Source: Flavihumibacter fluvii
GTDB lineage: Bacteria; Bacteroidota; Bacteroidia; Chitinophagales; Chitinophagaceae
Direction: 5' to 3'
Assembly (NCBI RefSeq): GCF_018595675.2
Contig: NZ_CP092333.1
Coordinates: 1,016,001 to 1,080,000 of the forward strand
Length of the DNA: 64,000 nt
Below, in pieces: positions 32,648-41,724 of the stretch (positions are counted from its first letter, which is position 1; each line of letters opens with the position of its first letter). Made by a program: the position numbers and the translations under genes. Under the pieces are notes generated by a model. The model searched no databases and was not told where the DNA came from. It saw only the letters and a list, made by a program, of their open reading frames with translations.

Positions 32648-33508
32648 ATGCAACAAAAACTAAGGATCGCCATACAAAAGAGCGGTCGATTGTATGAAGA
32701 ATCCGTCAAACTACTGAAAGATTGCGGGGTTGATGTTAAAAATGGCATCAATAAACTCAAAACCGAAGCAGAGAATTTTCCCCTGGAGATCTATTTTCTC
32801 CGTGATGATGATATCCCTCAGTATGTGGAAGACGCCGTTGCCGATATCGGTATAGTTGGTGAAAATGTTGTATATGAAAAGAATAAAAAAGTGCAGATTG
32901 TTGAAGAATTGGGTTTTGGGAAATGTCGGTTAAGCGTTGCCGTTGGGCGGAAGGAAGAGTACTCAGGAATTGCCTATCTGCAGGGAAAACGGATCGCAAC
33001 CACTTATCCGGTATTAGTCAAAAAATTCCTGGATGAAAAAGGTGTCCAGGCTGAAATACATGAGATCAGCGGATCTGTTGAAATAGCACCCGGTATTGGT
33101 TTGGCAGATGCCATTGTGGACCTTGTGAGCAGTGGGTCTACCTTGTTCATGAATGGTTTAAAGGAAGTTGAACCCGTATTGAAAAGCCAGGCAGTCTTAA
33201 TCCGTAATGAACAGCTGGATGCCGGCAAATTGAAAATACTGGATAGGCTATTATTCCGTATTCGGGCAGTTAAAAAAGCCAAAAACAATAAATATGTGTT
33301 ATTAAATGCTCCGAATGATAAACTTCAGGATATTATTGCACTGCTGCCTGGAATGAAAAGCCCAACCGTATTGCCTCTCGCCGAAGAAGGCTGGAGTAGT
33401 GTTCACAGTGTATTGAGTGAAAACCAGTTCTGGGATATCATTGAGCAATTGAAGGAAGCGGGGGCGCAGGGAATTCTTGTGATACCTATTGAAAAAATGA
33501 TTATTTAA
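32648..33508 (+). CDS. hisG: ATP phosphoribosyltransferase (long form)
   Basis: 286 residues, catalysing the first step of histidine synthesis (PRPP plus ATP). The catalytic part has LRIAIQKSGRLYEESVKLL, YFLRDDDIPQYVEDAVADIG and DAIVDLVSSGSTL, the PRPP-binding loop. The C-terminal 75 residues form the HisG_C regulatory domain (LNAPNDKLQDIIALLPG) that binds histidine for feedback inhibition, so it needs no HisZ. First gene of the left his unit and directly downstream of the his attenuator. Confidence 0.97.
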   Translation: MQQKLRIAIQKSGRLYEESVKLLKDCGVDVKNGINKLKTEAENFPLEIYFLRDDDIPQYVEDAVADIGIVGENVVYEKNKKVQIVEELGFGKCRLSVAVGRKEEYSGIAYLQGKRIATTYPVLVKKFLDEKGVQAEIHEISGSVEIAPGIGLADAIVDLVSSGSTLFMNGLKEVEPVLKSQAVLIRNEQLDAGKLKILDRLLFRIRAVKKAKNNKYVLLNAPNDKLQDIIALLPGMKSPTVLPLAEEGWSSVHSVLSENQFWDIIEQLKEAGAQGILVIPIEKMII

Positions 33509-33519
33509 ACAGTTGATCC

Positions 33520-34827
33520 ATGCAAGTATTTAAATACCCTGAACCGGAAAACTGGACAGATATCCTCCGGCGTCCGGTAATGGATAATCTTCGTTTATTG
33601 GATACCGTTCAGGAAATTCTGAAAACTGTTCGCGAAAAGGGCGATACTGCGTTATTAGATTTTACCAGACGGTTTGATGGGGTGGAATTGGACTCATTGG
33701 AAGTGAACCAGTGGGAAATTGATACAGCAGGAGTAGTATTACCTGTAAATTTAAAAGCTGCAATCCAGGTCGCAGCTAACAATATCCGGAAATTTCACCT
33801 GGCGCAGGTACAGCGCCCGGAAGTAATTGAAACAATGCCTGGCATAAGGTGCTGGCGGAAATCTGTTGGTATTGAAAAGGTTGGACTTTATATTCCCGGC
33901 GGCACTGCACCATTGTTCTCAACCATACTGATGCTCGGAATACCAGCCTCAATCGCGGGTTGTAATGAGATTGTTTTATGCTCCCCACCAGATAAAACAG
34001 GAAAACTTCACCCGGCTATTTTATATACAGCATCACTTGTTGGCATTACAAAAATCTATAAAATTGGTGGTGTTCAGGCCATTGCTGCGATGGCATTTGG
34101 TACAACCACCGTACCGAGGGTATTTAAAATATTCGGTCCGGGTAATCAGTATGTTACAGCTGCCAAACAACTGGTACAACAACAAGGTATAGCCATTGAC
34201 ATGCCTGCTGGTCCCAGCGAAGTAGCGATTTTTGCCGATTCCAGTGCAAATGCAGATTTTGTTGCTGCCGACCTGTTGAGCCAGGCTGAACATGGAGTGG
34301 ATAGCCAGGTCTTATTGGTGACCACTGATGAAAGTCTGATCGGGAAGGTCAAGGCAGCAATTATGCAACAAATTGAACACCTGGGCAGGAAAAATTTTGC
34401 GGCAAAAGCCCTTGATAACAGTAAGGCAGTACTTGTACCCGATGAAAATATTGGCATTCAGCTTTTGAATCAATATGCACCTGAGCACCTGATCCTGGCA
34501 ACAGACCGGGCAACAGCCCTTGCAGAAAAAGTTATTAATGCAGGATCTGTATTCATTGGGCATTTTTCCCCGGAAAGTGTTGGGGACTATGCCAGTGGCA
34601 CTAACCATACTTTGCCTACCAACGGATATGCAACAGCGTACAGCGGGGTAAGTCTTGATAGTTTTGTTAAGAAGATTACTTTCCAGCAATTGGAAGAACA
34701 TGGATTACAGCAGATTGCTGCCACCGTAATTACCATGGCTGAAGCTGAAGGGCTGGATGCCCATGCAAGGGCAGTTAGCCTGAGAACGGAAAGTGCCAGA
34801 TTTACCGGTGAAATAAAACCTGATTAA
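33520..34827 (+). CDS. hisD: Histidinol dehydrogenase
   Basis: 435 residues, full length for the NAD-dependent enzyme that oxidises histidinol to histidine in two steps. Family motifs: GLYIPGGTAPLFSTILMLGI, IAAMAFGTTTVPRVFKIFGP, DMPAGPSEVAI, DLLSQAEHG, QYAPEHLIL and DYASGTNHTLPT. The zinc-binding and catalytic His residues fall in these last three. It follows hisG by 11 bases and is followed by hisC after 22. Confidence 0.97.
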   Translation: MQVFKYPEPENWTDILRRPVMDNLRLLDTVQEILKTVREKGDTALLDFTRRFDGVELDSLEVNQWEIDTAGVVLPVNLKAAIQVAANNIRKFHLAQVQRPEVIETMPGIRCWRKSVGIEKVGLYIPGGTAPLFSTILMLGIPASIAGCNEIVLCSPPDKTGKLHPAILYTASLVGITKIYKIGGVQAIAAMAFGTTTVPRVFKIFGPGNQYVTAAKQLVQQQGIAIDMPAGPSEVAIFADSSANADFVAADLLSQAEHGVDSQVLLVTTDESLIGKVKAAIMQQIEHLGRKNFAAKALDNSKAVLVPDENIGIQLLNQYAPEHLILATDRATALAEKVINAGSVFIGHFSPESVGDYASGTNHTLPTNGYATAYSGVSLDSFVKKITFQQLEEHGLQQIAATVITMAEAEGLDAHARAVSLRTESARFTGEIKPD

Positions 34828-34849
34828 TTATTTGCTAAACAACATTGTT

Positions 34850-35902
34850 ATGTTCAACCTGGATGTCCTGATCCGCCCCAATATAAAATCACTGGTGCCT
34901 TATTCTTCAGCACGTGATGAATTTAAGGGAGATGCCAAAGTATTCCTTGATGCCAATGAGAACTCATTGGGATCACCACTGACAAAATGGTATAACCGCT
35001 ATCCTGATCCTTTGCAATGGGCTATAAAGGAAAAGCTCTCCATCGTAAAGGGGGTTGCCCCAAAAAATATTTTCCTGGGTAATGGAAGCGATGAATGTAT
35101 TGATATCCTGATCAGGGCGTTTTGTGAGCCCGGGATGGATAATATTGTTATTGTGCCGCCAACTTACGGAATGTATGAAGTAAGCGCCAATATTAATAAT
35201 GTTGCCATCAGGAAAGTACCGCTGACGACTGATTTCCAGCTGGACCTGCCTGCGCTGGAAGAAGCTGTTGATGAACGTACCAAAATAATATTTTTATGTT
35301 CGCCCAATAATCCCACCGCAAACTCACTGAACCGGGAAGATGTCGAGATCCTGCTGAACAATTATTTTGGTATTGTTGTGATGGATGAGGCCTATATCAA
35401 TTTCTCCCGGCAGAAATCCTTTGTGCTTGAACTGGAAGATTATCCTAACATGGTGGTTTTGCAAACCCTTTCCAAAGCATGGGGACTGGCGGCATTAAGG
35501 GTGGGTATGGCTTTTGCTTCTGAAGCAATAATTGGTGTCATGAATAAAATCAAACCGCCTTATAATATTAACCAGGCTTCACAAGACCTGGTATTAAAGG
35601 CCCTTGATGAGGTTGACCAGGTAAATGAAATGATCAGGTTACTGGTGCAGGAAAGAACAAGACTTGAAAATACTTTACCAGGGCTAAATTGCGTATTGAA
35701 AGTCTATCCATCTGATGCTAATTTCCTGCTGGTTAAAGTAATCGATGCAAAAAAGATCTACAAGGATCTTTTAGAAAAAGGGATTGTGGTCCGTGACAGA
35801 AGTAATGTAATACTTTGTGACGATTGCCTCAGGATTACTGTTGGTACTGAAAAAGAGAATGATGCACTGATACAGGCTTTAAAATATCATAACAACCCTT
35901 AA
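34850..35902 (+). CDS. hisC: Histidinol-phosphate aminotransferase
   Basis: 350 residues from the ATG at 34850 (MFNLDVLIRPNIKSL); a TTG at 34832 would add six residues. PLP-dependent fold type I. The Schiff-base lysine is in TLSKAWGLAALRVG at about residue 209. Also seen are LDANENSLGSP, GNGSDECIDILIRAF, CSPNNPTAN and VVMDEAYINF. It converts imidazole-acetol phosphate to histidinol phosphate. The next gene, an unrelated dehydrogenase, begins one base after its stop. Confidence 0.95.
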   Translation: MFNLDVLIRPNIKSLVPYSSARDEFKGDAKVFLDANENSLGSPLTKWYNRYPDPLQWAIKEKLSIVKGVAPKNIFLGNGSDECIDILIRAFCEPGMDNIVIVPPTYGMYEVSANINNVAIRKVPLTTDFQLDLPALEEAVDERTKIIFLCSPNNPTANSLNREDVEILLNNYFGIVVMDEAYINFSRQKSFVLELEDYPNMVVLQTLSKAWGLAALRVGMAFASEAIIGVMNKIKPPYNINQASQDLVLKALDEVDQVNEMIRLLVQERTRLENTLPGLNCVLKVYPSDANFLLVKVIDAKKIYKDLLEKGIVVRDRSNVILCDDCLRITVGTEKENDALIQALKYHNNP

Positions 35903-35903
35903 A

Positions 35904-37196
35904 ATGAATTTTATGGTAAAATACATATTCATTTTTGTCTTAATTGTTTCTGTGTGCACCTGTACTTTATGGGCCAGGGATACGACCGCACTTAAAATTC
36001 TGGCAGGTTCACCAGAAGGTACCGGATTGGTTCTGCCAACTGGGTTTACGGCTGACATTGTTGCTGATGACCTGGGCAATGCCCGGCATATTGCTACAGC
36101 ACCGAATGGTGTATTTTTTGTTAAGCTCGAAAAGCTGAAAAATGGAAAGGGCATTTTCCGCTTTGAAGACAAAGACAAGGATGGGAAATATGAAACAGTA
36201 TCGGGTTTTGGTAGTTATGCAGGGACCGGAATTGCCATTAAAAATCAATGGTTGTATGCATCTTCCGATGACCAGGTTTTTCGCTATAGGTTAAATGAGA
36301 AATTTGAAGTGTTGGATCCTGATAACCCAAATTTGGTAATTACCGGATTAGTCAACAAGCACCAGCATTCGTCAAAAAGTATTGCATTGGATAATGCAGG
36401 GAATATTTATGTAAATATTGGTGCACCTTCAAATGCATGCCAGCTTGCTGACCGTACCAAGGGATCGCCAGGACAGGATCCTTGCCCGATCCTTGAAACT
36501 GCTGGTGGTATCTGGCGCTTTAAAGCTGATAAGGGCAATCAATCCTATAAAGAAGGTACCCGGTACGCAACAGGTCTTAGAAATGTAGTTGGACTCGACT
36601 GGAACACTGAAAATGAAGCATTATTCGTGATGCAGCATGGTCGTGATCAATTGGCGCAATTGCATGGTGAAAAATATACAGCCGGTCAGGGTGCGGAACT
36701 GCCGGCAGAAGAAATGTTTATGGTTAAAGAAGGCGCTAATTGCGGTTGGCCCTATTGTTATTATGATCCGGTTCAAAAGAAAAAAGTACTTGGTCCGGAA
36801 TATGGTGGTGATGGCCAAAAGGAAGACCGTTGTTCGGGTATGCAAATGCCCGTGATTGCCTTTCCTGCACATATGGCACCAAATGCATTACTTTTTTATA
36901 CGGGTGATTTATTTCCTTCCAGGTATAAGAATGGGGCTTTCATCGCTTTCCATGGTTCCTGGAACCGTGCCCCGTTGAAACAGGAGGGCTATTTTGTGGC
37001 TTTTGTACCTTTTTCAAAAGGGCAGCCAAGTGGTGATTGGGAAATTTTTGCCAACGGATTTGCAGGCGTTTCGGAAGTGAAATCACCCAGGGATGCGAAA
37101 CATCGGCCTTGCGGACTTGCACAAGGTGCAGATGGTGCCCTGTATGTTACTGATGATGCGAAAGGAACAGTTTTCAGGATAAACTTTCATAAATAG
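35904..37196 (+). CDS. PQQ-type sugar dehydrogenase-like protein (sorbosone dehydrogenase family)
   Basis: 430 residues with a signal peptide (1-24, VSVCTCTLWA). Beta-propeller sequence of the soluble glucose/L-sorbosone dehydrogenase type: ADDLGNARHIATAPNGVFFV near the start, GLVNKHQHSSKSIALDNAGN, TGLRNVVGLDWNTENEALFV, FPAHMAPNALLFYTG and FIAFHGSWNRAP. Such periplasmic enzymes oxidise sugars or related aldehydes, often passing electrons to cytochrome c. The cytochrome c gene follows 9 bases later. Odd: the pair lies inside the his operon between hisC and hisB, with no link to histidine synthesis. Substrate and cofactor need experiment. Confidence 0.85.
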   Translation: MNFMVKYIFIFVLIVSVCTCTLWARDTTALKILAGSPEGTGLVLPTGFTADIVADDLGNARHIATAPNGVFFVKLEKLKNGKGIFRFEDKDKDGKYETVSGFGSYAGTGIAIKNQWLYASSDDQVFRYRLNEKFEVLDPDNPNLVITGLVNKHQHSSKSIALDNAGNIYVNIGAPSNACQLADRTKGSPGQDPCPILETAGGIWRFKADKGNQSYKEGTRYATGLRNVVGLDWNTENEALFVMQHGRDQLAQLHGEKYTAGQGAELPAEEMFMVKEGANCGWPYCYYDPVQKKKVLGPEYGGDGQKEDRCSGMQMPVIAFPAHMAPNALLFYTGDLFPSRYKNGAFIAFHGSWNRAPLKQEGYFVAFVPFSKGQPSGDWEIFANGFAGVSEVKSPRDAKHRPCGLAQGADGALYVTDDAKGTVFRINFHK

Positions 37197-37205
37197 CAGG
37201 ATTGA

Positions 37206-37622
37206 ATGAAAAGTATCAAATTGCTTGTTGGATTGGTCTTAATGGTAGAAATTTTATTTAGTTTCACATATCCCCAACCACTTCCCAAAGGATCAATGGC
37301 CAGGGGAAAAAAAGTCTACGAAACGTATTGCCTCGCCTGCCACCAGGCAGATGGAAGTGGGGTTCAGCGGATGAATCCACCGCTGATCAGGAGTGAGTAC
37401 GTTTCCGGTGATACCAAACGACTTATCAATATTGTTTTACAAGGCTTAAATGAAGAAATTGAAATTGATGGGGATACCTATTCCACGCCAATGCCTGCAC
37501 AGGGGCATTTAAATGACAGGGAAATTGCAGATGTTTTGACGTATATCAGGAATAGTTTTGGTAATAAAGGTAAAAGCATTGATCCGGTCCAGGTAAATAC
37601 TGAAAGAAAAAAGTTGAAATAA
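37206..37622 (+). CDS. Cytochrome c, class I
   Basis: 138 residues. Signal-like hydrophobic N-terminus (1-21). One haem site CLACH (Cys42, Cys45, His46). The probable distal ligand Met lies in [10 protein letters not shown]. The C-terminal half is very similar to the cytochrome domain fused to the large lipoprotein at 55976-58234: both have LINIVLxGL and a [11 protein letters not shown] ending. Likely electron acceptor of the sorbosone dehydrogenase-like protein encoded just before it. Sits 5 bases before hisB. Confidence 0.93.
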   Translation: MKSIKLLVGLVLMVEILFSFTYPQPLPKGSMARGKKVYETYCLACHQADGSGVQRMNPPLIRSEYVSGDTKRLINIVLQGLNEEIEIDGDTYSTPMPAQGHLNDREIADVLTYIRNSFGNKGKSIDPVQVNTERKKLK

Positions 37623-37627
37623 TATAT

Positions 37628-38773
37628 ATGGCTAAGCGAATTTTATTTATCGATAGAGATGGCACCCTTATTTATGAAGCTCCGCCAACCTATCAGCTCG
37701 ATTCTTTTGATAAGCTCACTTTTTACCCGAAGATGTTTGAATATATGGGCAGGATCGCCAGGGAGCTGGATTATGAATTGGTTTTAGTAACCAACCAGGA
37801 TGGACTAGGTACAGCATCTTTCCCTGAAAATACATTTTGGCCGCTGCAGAATATGGTGATGAAAAGCCTGGAAGGCGAAGGGATATTTTTCAGTGCAGTA
37901 CATATCGACAAGAGTTATCCGTCGGAAAACCTTCATACCCGGAAACCTGGAATTGGAATGCTTACAGGGTATCTGAATAACCCTGATTATGACATTGAAA
38001 ACTCTTTGGTAATTGGTGACCGTATAACGGATGTTCAGCTCGCTAAAAACCTTGGTTGTAAAGCGATCTGGATGAACCTCGATCCAGAACTGGGTGGTGA
38101 TGAAATTAAAGACCAGGCAGCAGCATTACGCAAGGATACAGTCGCGTTGGAAAGCACTGATTGGGCTGAGATATATTCCTTCCTTAAGCTCGGGTTACGT
38201 AAAGTTGTACATGAACGTAATACCAATGAAACTAAAATAAAAGTGGCCGTTAATATGGATGGCAGCGGAATATCAGCCATCTCAACAGGATTAGGTTTTT
38301 TTGACCACATGCTTGACCAGATCGCCCGTCATGGGAAAATCGACCTTAGCATTGAAACAAAGGGTGACCTGCATATTGATGAACACCATACCATCGAAGA
38401 TACAGCGCTGGCGTTAGGCGAAGCCTTTGCCAAAGCCCTTGCGGATAAACGTGGAATGGAACGATATGGATTTGCATTGCCCATGGATGAAGCAGATGCT
38501 AAAGTGTTAATTGATTTCGGTGGCCGGAACTGGCTGGTTTGGAATACCTCCTTCCAGCGTGAAAAGATAGGTGAAGTGCCCACTGAAATGTTCTTCCATT
38601 TTTTTAAATCATTCAGTGATGCTGCGAAATGCAACCTGAATATTGAATGCAAAGGTGAAAATGAACACCATAAAATAGAAGCAATTTTCAAGGCATTCGC
38701 AAAAGCAATACGTATGGCAGTAAAAAGGGATCCAATCAGTAATTACTTGCCTTCAACAAAAGGGGTATTATAG
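37628..38773 (+). CDS. hisB: Bifunctional histidinol-phosphatase / imidazoleglycerol-phosphate dehydratase
   Basis: 381 residues, a fusion. Residues 1-165 are a HAD phosphatase (FIDRDGTL with Asp9 and Asp11, [23 protein letters not shown]). Residues about 188-381 are the IGP dehydratase ([53 protein letters not shown]), the His-rich motifs that bind Mn. It carries out the dehydratase and phosphatase steps. Last gene of the left his unit; the next gene is convergent. Confidence 0.97.
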   Translation: MAKRILFIDRDGTLIYEAPPTYQLDSFDKLTFYPKMFEYMGRIARELDYELVLVTNQDGLGTASFPENTFWPLQNMVMKSLEGEGIFFSAVHIDKSYPSENLHTRKPGIGMLTGYLNNPDYDIENSLVIGDRITDVQLAKNLGCKAIWMNLDPELGGDEIKDQAAALRKDTVALESTDWAEIYSFLKLGLRKVVHERNTNETKIKVAVNMDGSGISAISTGLGFFDHMLDQIARHGKIDLSIETKGDLHIDEHHTIEDTALALGEAFAKALADKRGMERYGFALPMDEADAKVLIDFGGRNWLVWNTSFQREKIGEVPTEMFFHFFKSFSDAAKCNLNIECKGENEHHKIEAIFKAFAKAIRMAVKRDPISNYLPSTKGVL

Positions 38774-38780
38774 TTCCCTG

Positions 38781-39410
38781 TTATATTTCGCTTATGCCCA
38801 CACGTTGGTGAATGTACTCGTTCCTTTCCTGTTCCTGCAACATAAAAAGAGCGAGGTCACCAGCGTTCACCCTTCCATTGTCGGGTAAAGGCGGGATGTT
38901 TGATGAGGTGATAAATTCCCCTGTCGGGTCAGCCTGGATTATATCTGGTGAGCAGATGAAGGTCCAGTCAAGGTCAGAATCCCGCAATATCTCCCAGGCT
39001 TTCTGGTGTTCACGGCCAACCGGCACAAATTCCTGTGGGTAATCTTCCTGGTCAATTAACAAACCTCCATCAGGTGCATCCAGGACCCCTTTACCCCCAA
39101 GGGCAATGATCCGCTTTATGCCAGCCTTCTTCATTTCTGAAGAGATTACTTTCATTCCCAGTGAGCGGGTTTTATCAGTGCCATCTGATGCGCCACCCAA
39201 TACACTGAACACTGCATCCACGCCTTCAATGGCTTTATAGACATCGGCCTCATCAAAAACACCCCCTTTAATCAACTGGAGGTTTTTATTGATATCGGGC
39301 AGTTCATGCACATTCCGGCCATATGCCCGTACTTTATAGCCTTTTAACAAACCCTGACTGACAAGGTGCCTTCCTACTTGTCCTGTTGCTCCAAAAATGA
39401 CGATTTCCAT
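38781..39410 (-). CDS. NAD(P)-binding SDR-like protein (NmrA/epimerase type)
   Basis: 209 residues. N-terminal Rossmann motif GATGQVG (8-14), then KGGVFDEADVYKAIEGVDAV, typical of atypical short-chain dehydrogenases that bind NAD(P)H and often act as flavin-type reductases or redox sensors. No Tyr-x-x-x-Lys active site was seen. Oriented against both his and trp units, so it separates them. Substrate unknown. Confidence 0.87.
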   Translation of the reverse strand: MEIVIFGATGQVGRHLVSQGLLKGYKVRAYGRNVHELPDINKNLQLIKGGVFDEADVYKAIEGVDAVFSVLGGASDGTDKTRSLGMKVISSEMKKAGIKRIIALGGKGVLDAPDGGLLIDQEDYPQEFVPVGREHQKAWEILRDSDLDWTFICSPDIIQADPTGEFITSSNIPPLPDNGRVNAGDLALFMLQEQERNEYIHQRVGISEI

Positions 39411-39473
39411 ACTTTAGATTTTATTCAACCGCCGGATAAAACCCGCCGGGTGATAGTGCAACTTAAAAAAAAT

Positions 39474-39505
39474 TTTGTTCATTCCGATTTGGGAGTGCAT
39501 ATTTG
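39474..39505 (+). promoter_or_regulatory. Promoter of the trp operon
   Basis: TTTG at 39474-39477, a 20-base spacer, and CATATTTG at 39498-39505 (one base off TAnnTTTG). Transcription would start near 39510, at most a few bases before the leader ATG at 39513. Confidence 0.7.
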
Positions 39506-39512
39506 TGCTCGC

Positions 39513-39575
39513 ATGAACATGAATCTTAACAATCTACAGTGGTGGTGGCATACAAACTCTTCAGGGGTGCTGTAA
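39513..39575 (+). CDS. trpL: trp operon leader peptide with three consecutive Trp codons
   Basis: A 20-residue frame, MNMNLNNLQWWWHTNSSGVL, with TGG-TGG-TGG at 39540-39548 and a TAA stop at 39573-39575; a second ATG at 39519 is possible. It precedes a terminator and trpE, so it fits a tryptophan-sensing attenuator leader. Rfam describes a Bacteroid-trp motif upstream of trp genes in this phylum with Trp-rich leader frames, and this should be a member. The ATG lies 7 bases after the -7 box, giving almost no 5' leader. Confidence 0.9.
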   Translation: MNMNLNNLQWWWHTNSSGVL

Positions 39576-39634
39576 TGTTATTACTGTGTTTGAACACATA
39601 ATTCAGGGCCCCGATTTACCATCGGGGCTTTTTT
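39561..39634 (+). promoter_or_regulatory. trp attenuator (antiterminator and terminator)
   Basis: The segment TCAGGGGT (39561-39568), just after the Trp codons, can pair with GCCCCGA (39608-39614), seven pairs with one bulged A and one G-U. This competes with the terminator stem, GCCCCGAT (39608-39615) with ATCGGGGC (39621-39628). A ribosome at the leader stop would cover 39561-39568 and allow termination; one stalled on the first Trp codon would leave it free. A small hairpin TGTGTT/AACACA lies between (39585-39598). Pairings are read from sequence, the mechanism is inferred. Confidence 0.78.
39608..39634 (+). terminator. trp attenuator terminator
   Basis: Perfect 8-bp stem GCCCCGAT/ATCGGGGC around TTACC, followed by TTTTTT. 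33 bases before the trpE ATG. Confidence 0.9.
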
Positions 39635-39667
39635 ATTGCTGAATTTGAAAGGATAATTTTAAATGAA

Positions 39668-41080
39668 ATGAGAAAGATCAGGATTGAAACGGACGTTAAA
39701 CAGATGCTGGCAGATATATTCACGCCGGTAGGCATTTACCTGCGGCTACGGGACAGGTTCCGGGATACTATATTGCTGGAAAGTACCGATCACCATGCGG
39801 CTGATAATAGTTATTCCTTTATCGGTATCAATGCCATTGCCGGCATGGAAATCAGTTCAACCCGCCAGCTGGAATACAAGTTTCCCGGACAAAAACCGGA
39901 GAAAATGACGATCAGCGATCCTGCTAAAGTGCCCGACCAGTTATGGGATTTTATGCAGCAGTTTGAACTTGCCCCAGCTTTCCATAAGGCTGCACGGTTT
40001 GCCCAGGGCTTGTATGGTTATACAACATATGATGCTGTACAGTTTTTTGATAGTGTTGCATTCAATGACAAAGACCATGGGGCAATTATCCCATTAATGC
40101 GGTACAGGCTTTACCAGTATGTTATAGCGATCAATCATTTCAAAGATGAACTGTACCTCTGTGAAAACAAGATTGAAGGGTTGGAATCAGACAGTGCGGT
40201 AGTAGAATCCCTGATACGTAGTAAGGATGTACCCGTTTTCCCATTCCGGATCATTGGTTCAGAAGAGGCGAATATGACTGATGAATCATACATGGATATG
40301 GTTAAAAAAGGAATGGCCAGTTGTTTGCGTGGTGATGTATTCCAGATTGTACTAAGCAGGCGTTTTCGTCAGGCCTTCCAGGGCGATGAGTTCAATGTTT
40401 ACCGGGCATTAAGAAGCATTAATCCTTCTCCATATCTGTTCTTTTTTGACTATGGCGATTATAAACTGATGGGCTCATCTCCTGAGGCACAATTGATCAT
40501 TGCCAATGGAAAAGCTGTGGTACACCCAATTGCAGGTACCTATAAAAGAAGTGGCGATGATACAGTAGATCAGCTGGAAACAGAAAAATTACTTAAAGAT
40601 GCCAAGGAAAATGCTGAACATGTGATGTTGGTTGATCTTGCCCGGAATGACCTGAGCCGGCTCTGTGATGCAGTGCAGGTTACACACTACCGGCAGGTAC
40701 AGTATTTTTCACATGTTATTCATTTAGTGAGTGAAGTGACAGGAAGGGTTCGCCCGGGTACCAATCCGTTTTTACTCATCGCAAAAACATTTCCGGCCGG
40801 AACACTGAGTGGTGCTCCAAAAATCCGGGCTATGCAACTAATTGATCACTTTGAGCCAACTACCCGAAGTTATTATGGCGGGGCCATCGGGTTTATGGGT
40901 TTTGATGGCAGTTGTAACCATGCCATTATGATCAGGACTTTCCTGAGCAAACAAAATACACTTACCTACCAGGCCGGAGCTGGTGTGGTGGCCGCAAGTA
41001 ATCCGGCCAGCGAATTAGCAGAAGTCAATAACAAATTAGGTGCCTTGAAAAAAGCCCTTGAACTGGCCAAAGAAATCTGA
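39668..41080 (+). CDS. trpE: Anthranilate synthase component I
   Basis: 470 residues. It makes anthranilate from chorismate with ammonia supplied by TrpG. The LLES motif at 36-39 is the tryptophan feedback site. The chorismate-binding core has VFQIVLSRRFRQAF, SINPSPYLFFFDYG, HPIAGTYKRSGDD, LARNDLSRLCD and AGTLSGAPKIRAMQLID. First structural gene after the trp attenuator, so it is probably controlled both by transcript attenuation and by Trp inhibition. Confidence 0.97.
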   Translation: MRKIRIETDVKQMLADIFTPVGIYLRLRDRFRDTILLESTDHHAADNSYSFIGINAIAGMEISSTRQLEYKFPGQKPEKMTISDPAKVPDQLWDFMQQFELAPAFHKAARFAQGLYGYTTYDAVQFFDSVAFNDKDHGAIIPLMRYRLYQYVIAINHFKDELYLCENKIEGLESDSAVVESLIRSKDVPVFPFRIIGSEEANMTDESYMDMVKKGMASCLRGDVFQIVLSRRFRQAFQGDEFNVYRALRSINPSPYLFFFDYGDYKLMGSSPEAQLIIANGKAVVHPIAGTYKRSGDDTVDQLETEKLLKDAKENAEHVMLVDLARNDLSRLCDAVQVTHYRQVQYFSHVIHLVSEVTGRVRPGTNPFLLIAKTFPAGTLSGAPKIRAMQLIDHFEPTTRSYYGGAIGFMGFDGSCNHAIMIRTFLSKQNTLTYQAGAGVVAASNPASELAEVNNKLGALKKALELAKEI

Positions 41081-41098
41081 AATAACCATTCCAACAAC

Positions 41099-41680
41099 AT
41101 GAAGATCCTAGTATTCGATAATTACGACTCATTTACGTATAACCTGGTACACCTTGTCAAAAAAATCATTGGTGAGGATGTGGAGGTTTTCCGCAATGAC
41201 CAGATCCCACTGGAAGAAGTATCCCGGTTTGATAAGATCATTTTATCTCCCGGACCTGGTATCCCTGAGGAAGCCGGACTGTTATTACCCCTGATAAAAG
41301 CATATGCATCCAGTAAATCGATACTGGGAGTTTGTTTGGGGCATCAGGCAATCGGCCAGGCTTTTGGGGGAACCCTGGTGAACCTTGCAAATGTTTACCA
41401 TGGCGTGGCAACGCCTATCATGGTGGAGCCTGATCGGAAAATGAGCAGCAATGATGTATTTCAGGGATTACCGCCAACCATTGAAGTAGGCCGGTATCAT
41501 TCCTGGGTAATCAGCGATGAAAATTTCCCTGATGAATTGGAAGTCACAGCCCGGGATTCAGGCGGGCAGATCATGGCACTCAGGCATAACACGTATGATG
41601 TACAGGGTGTGCAATTCCATCCTGAAAGCGTATTGACTCCGGATGGGGAAAGAATGATGCGGAATTGGCTTAAATCGTGA
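41099..41680 (+). CDS. trpG: Anthranilate synthase component II (glutamine amidotransferase)
   Basis: 193 residues, a class I amidotransferase. The nucleophile is Cys79 in GVCLGHQ, with SPGPGIP before it and the His-Glu pair in VQFHPESVLTPDG. It supplies ammonia to TrpE. As the only such gene here, it may also serve aminodeoxychorismate synthase (PabA) in folate synthesis, as in some bacteria. 18 bases after trpE. A G/C-rich hairpin lies in the gap to trpD. Confidence 0.96.
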   Translation: MKILVFDNYDSFTYNLVHLVKKIIGEDVEVFRNDQIPLEEVSRFDKIILSPGPGIPEEAGLLLPLIKAYASSKSILGVCLGHQAIGQAFGGTLVNLANVYHGVATPIMVEPDRKMSSNDVFQGLPPTIEVGRYHSWVISDENFPDELEVTARDSGGQIMALRHNTYDVQGVQFHPESVLTPDGERMMRNWLKS

Positions 41681-41704
41681 ATCGTGGGGGAGGCTTCCCC
41701 GATT
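41680..41704 (+). other. Hairpin between trpG and trpD
   Basis: AATCG then GGGG at 41680-41689 pairs with CCCC-GATT at 41697-41704 with one bulged T. No T-run follows, so it is not a normal terminator. It may stabilise a processed end or be incidental. Confidence 0.4.
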
Positions 41705-41724
41705 AATTTAGATAGCATTTTATC

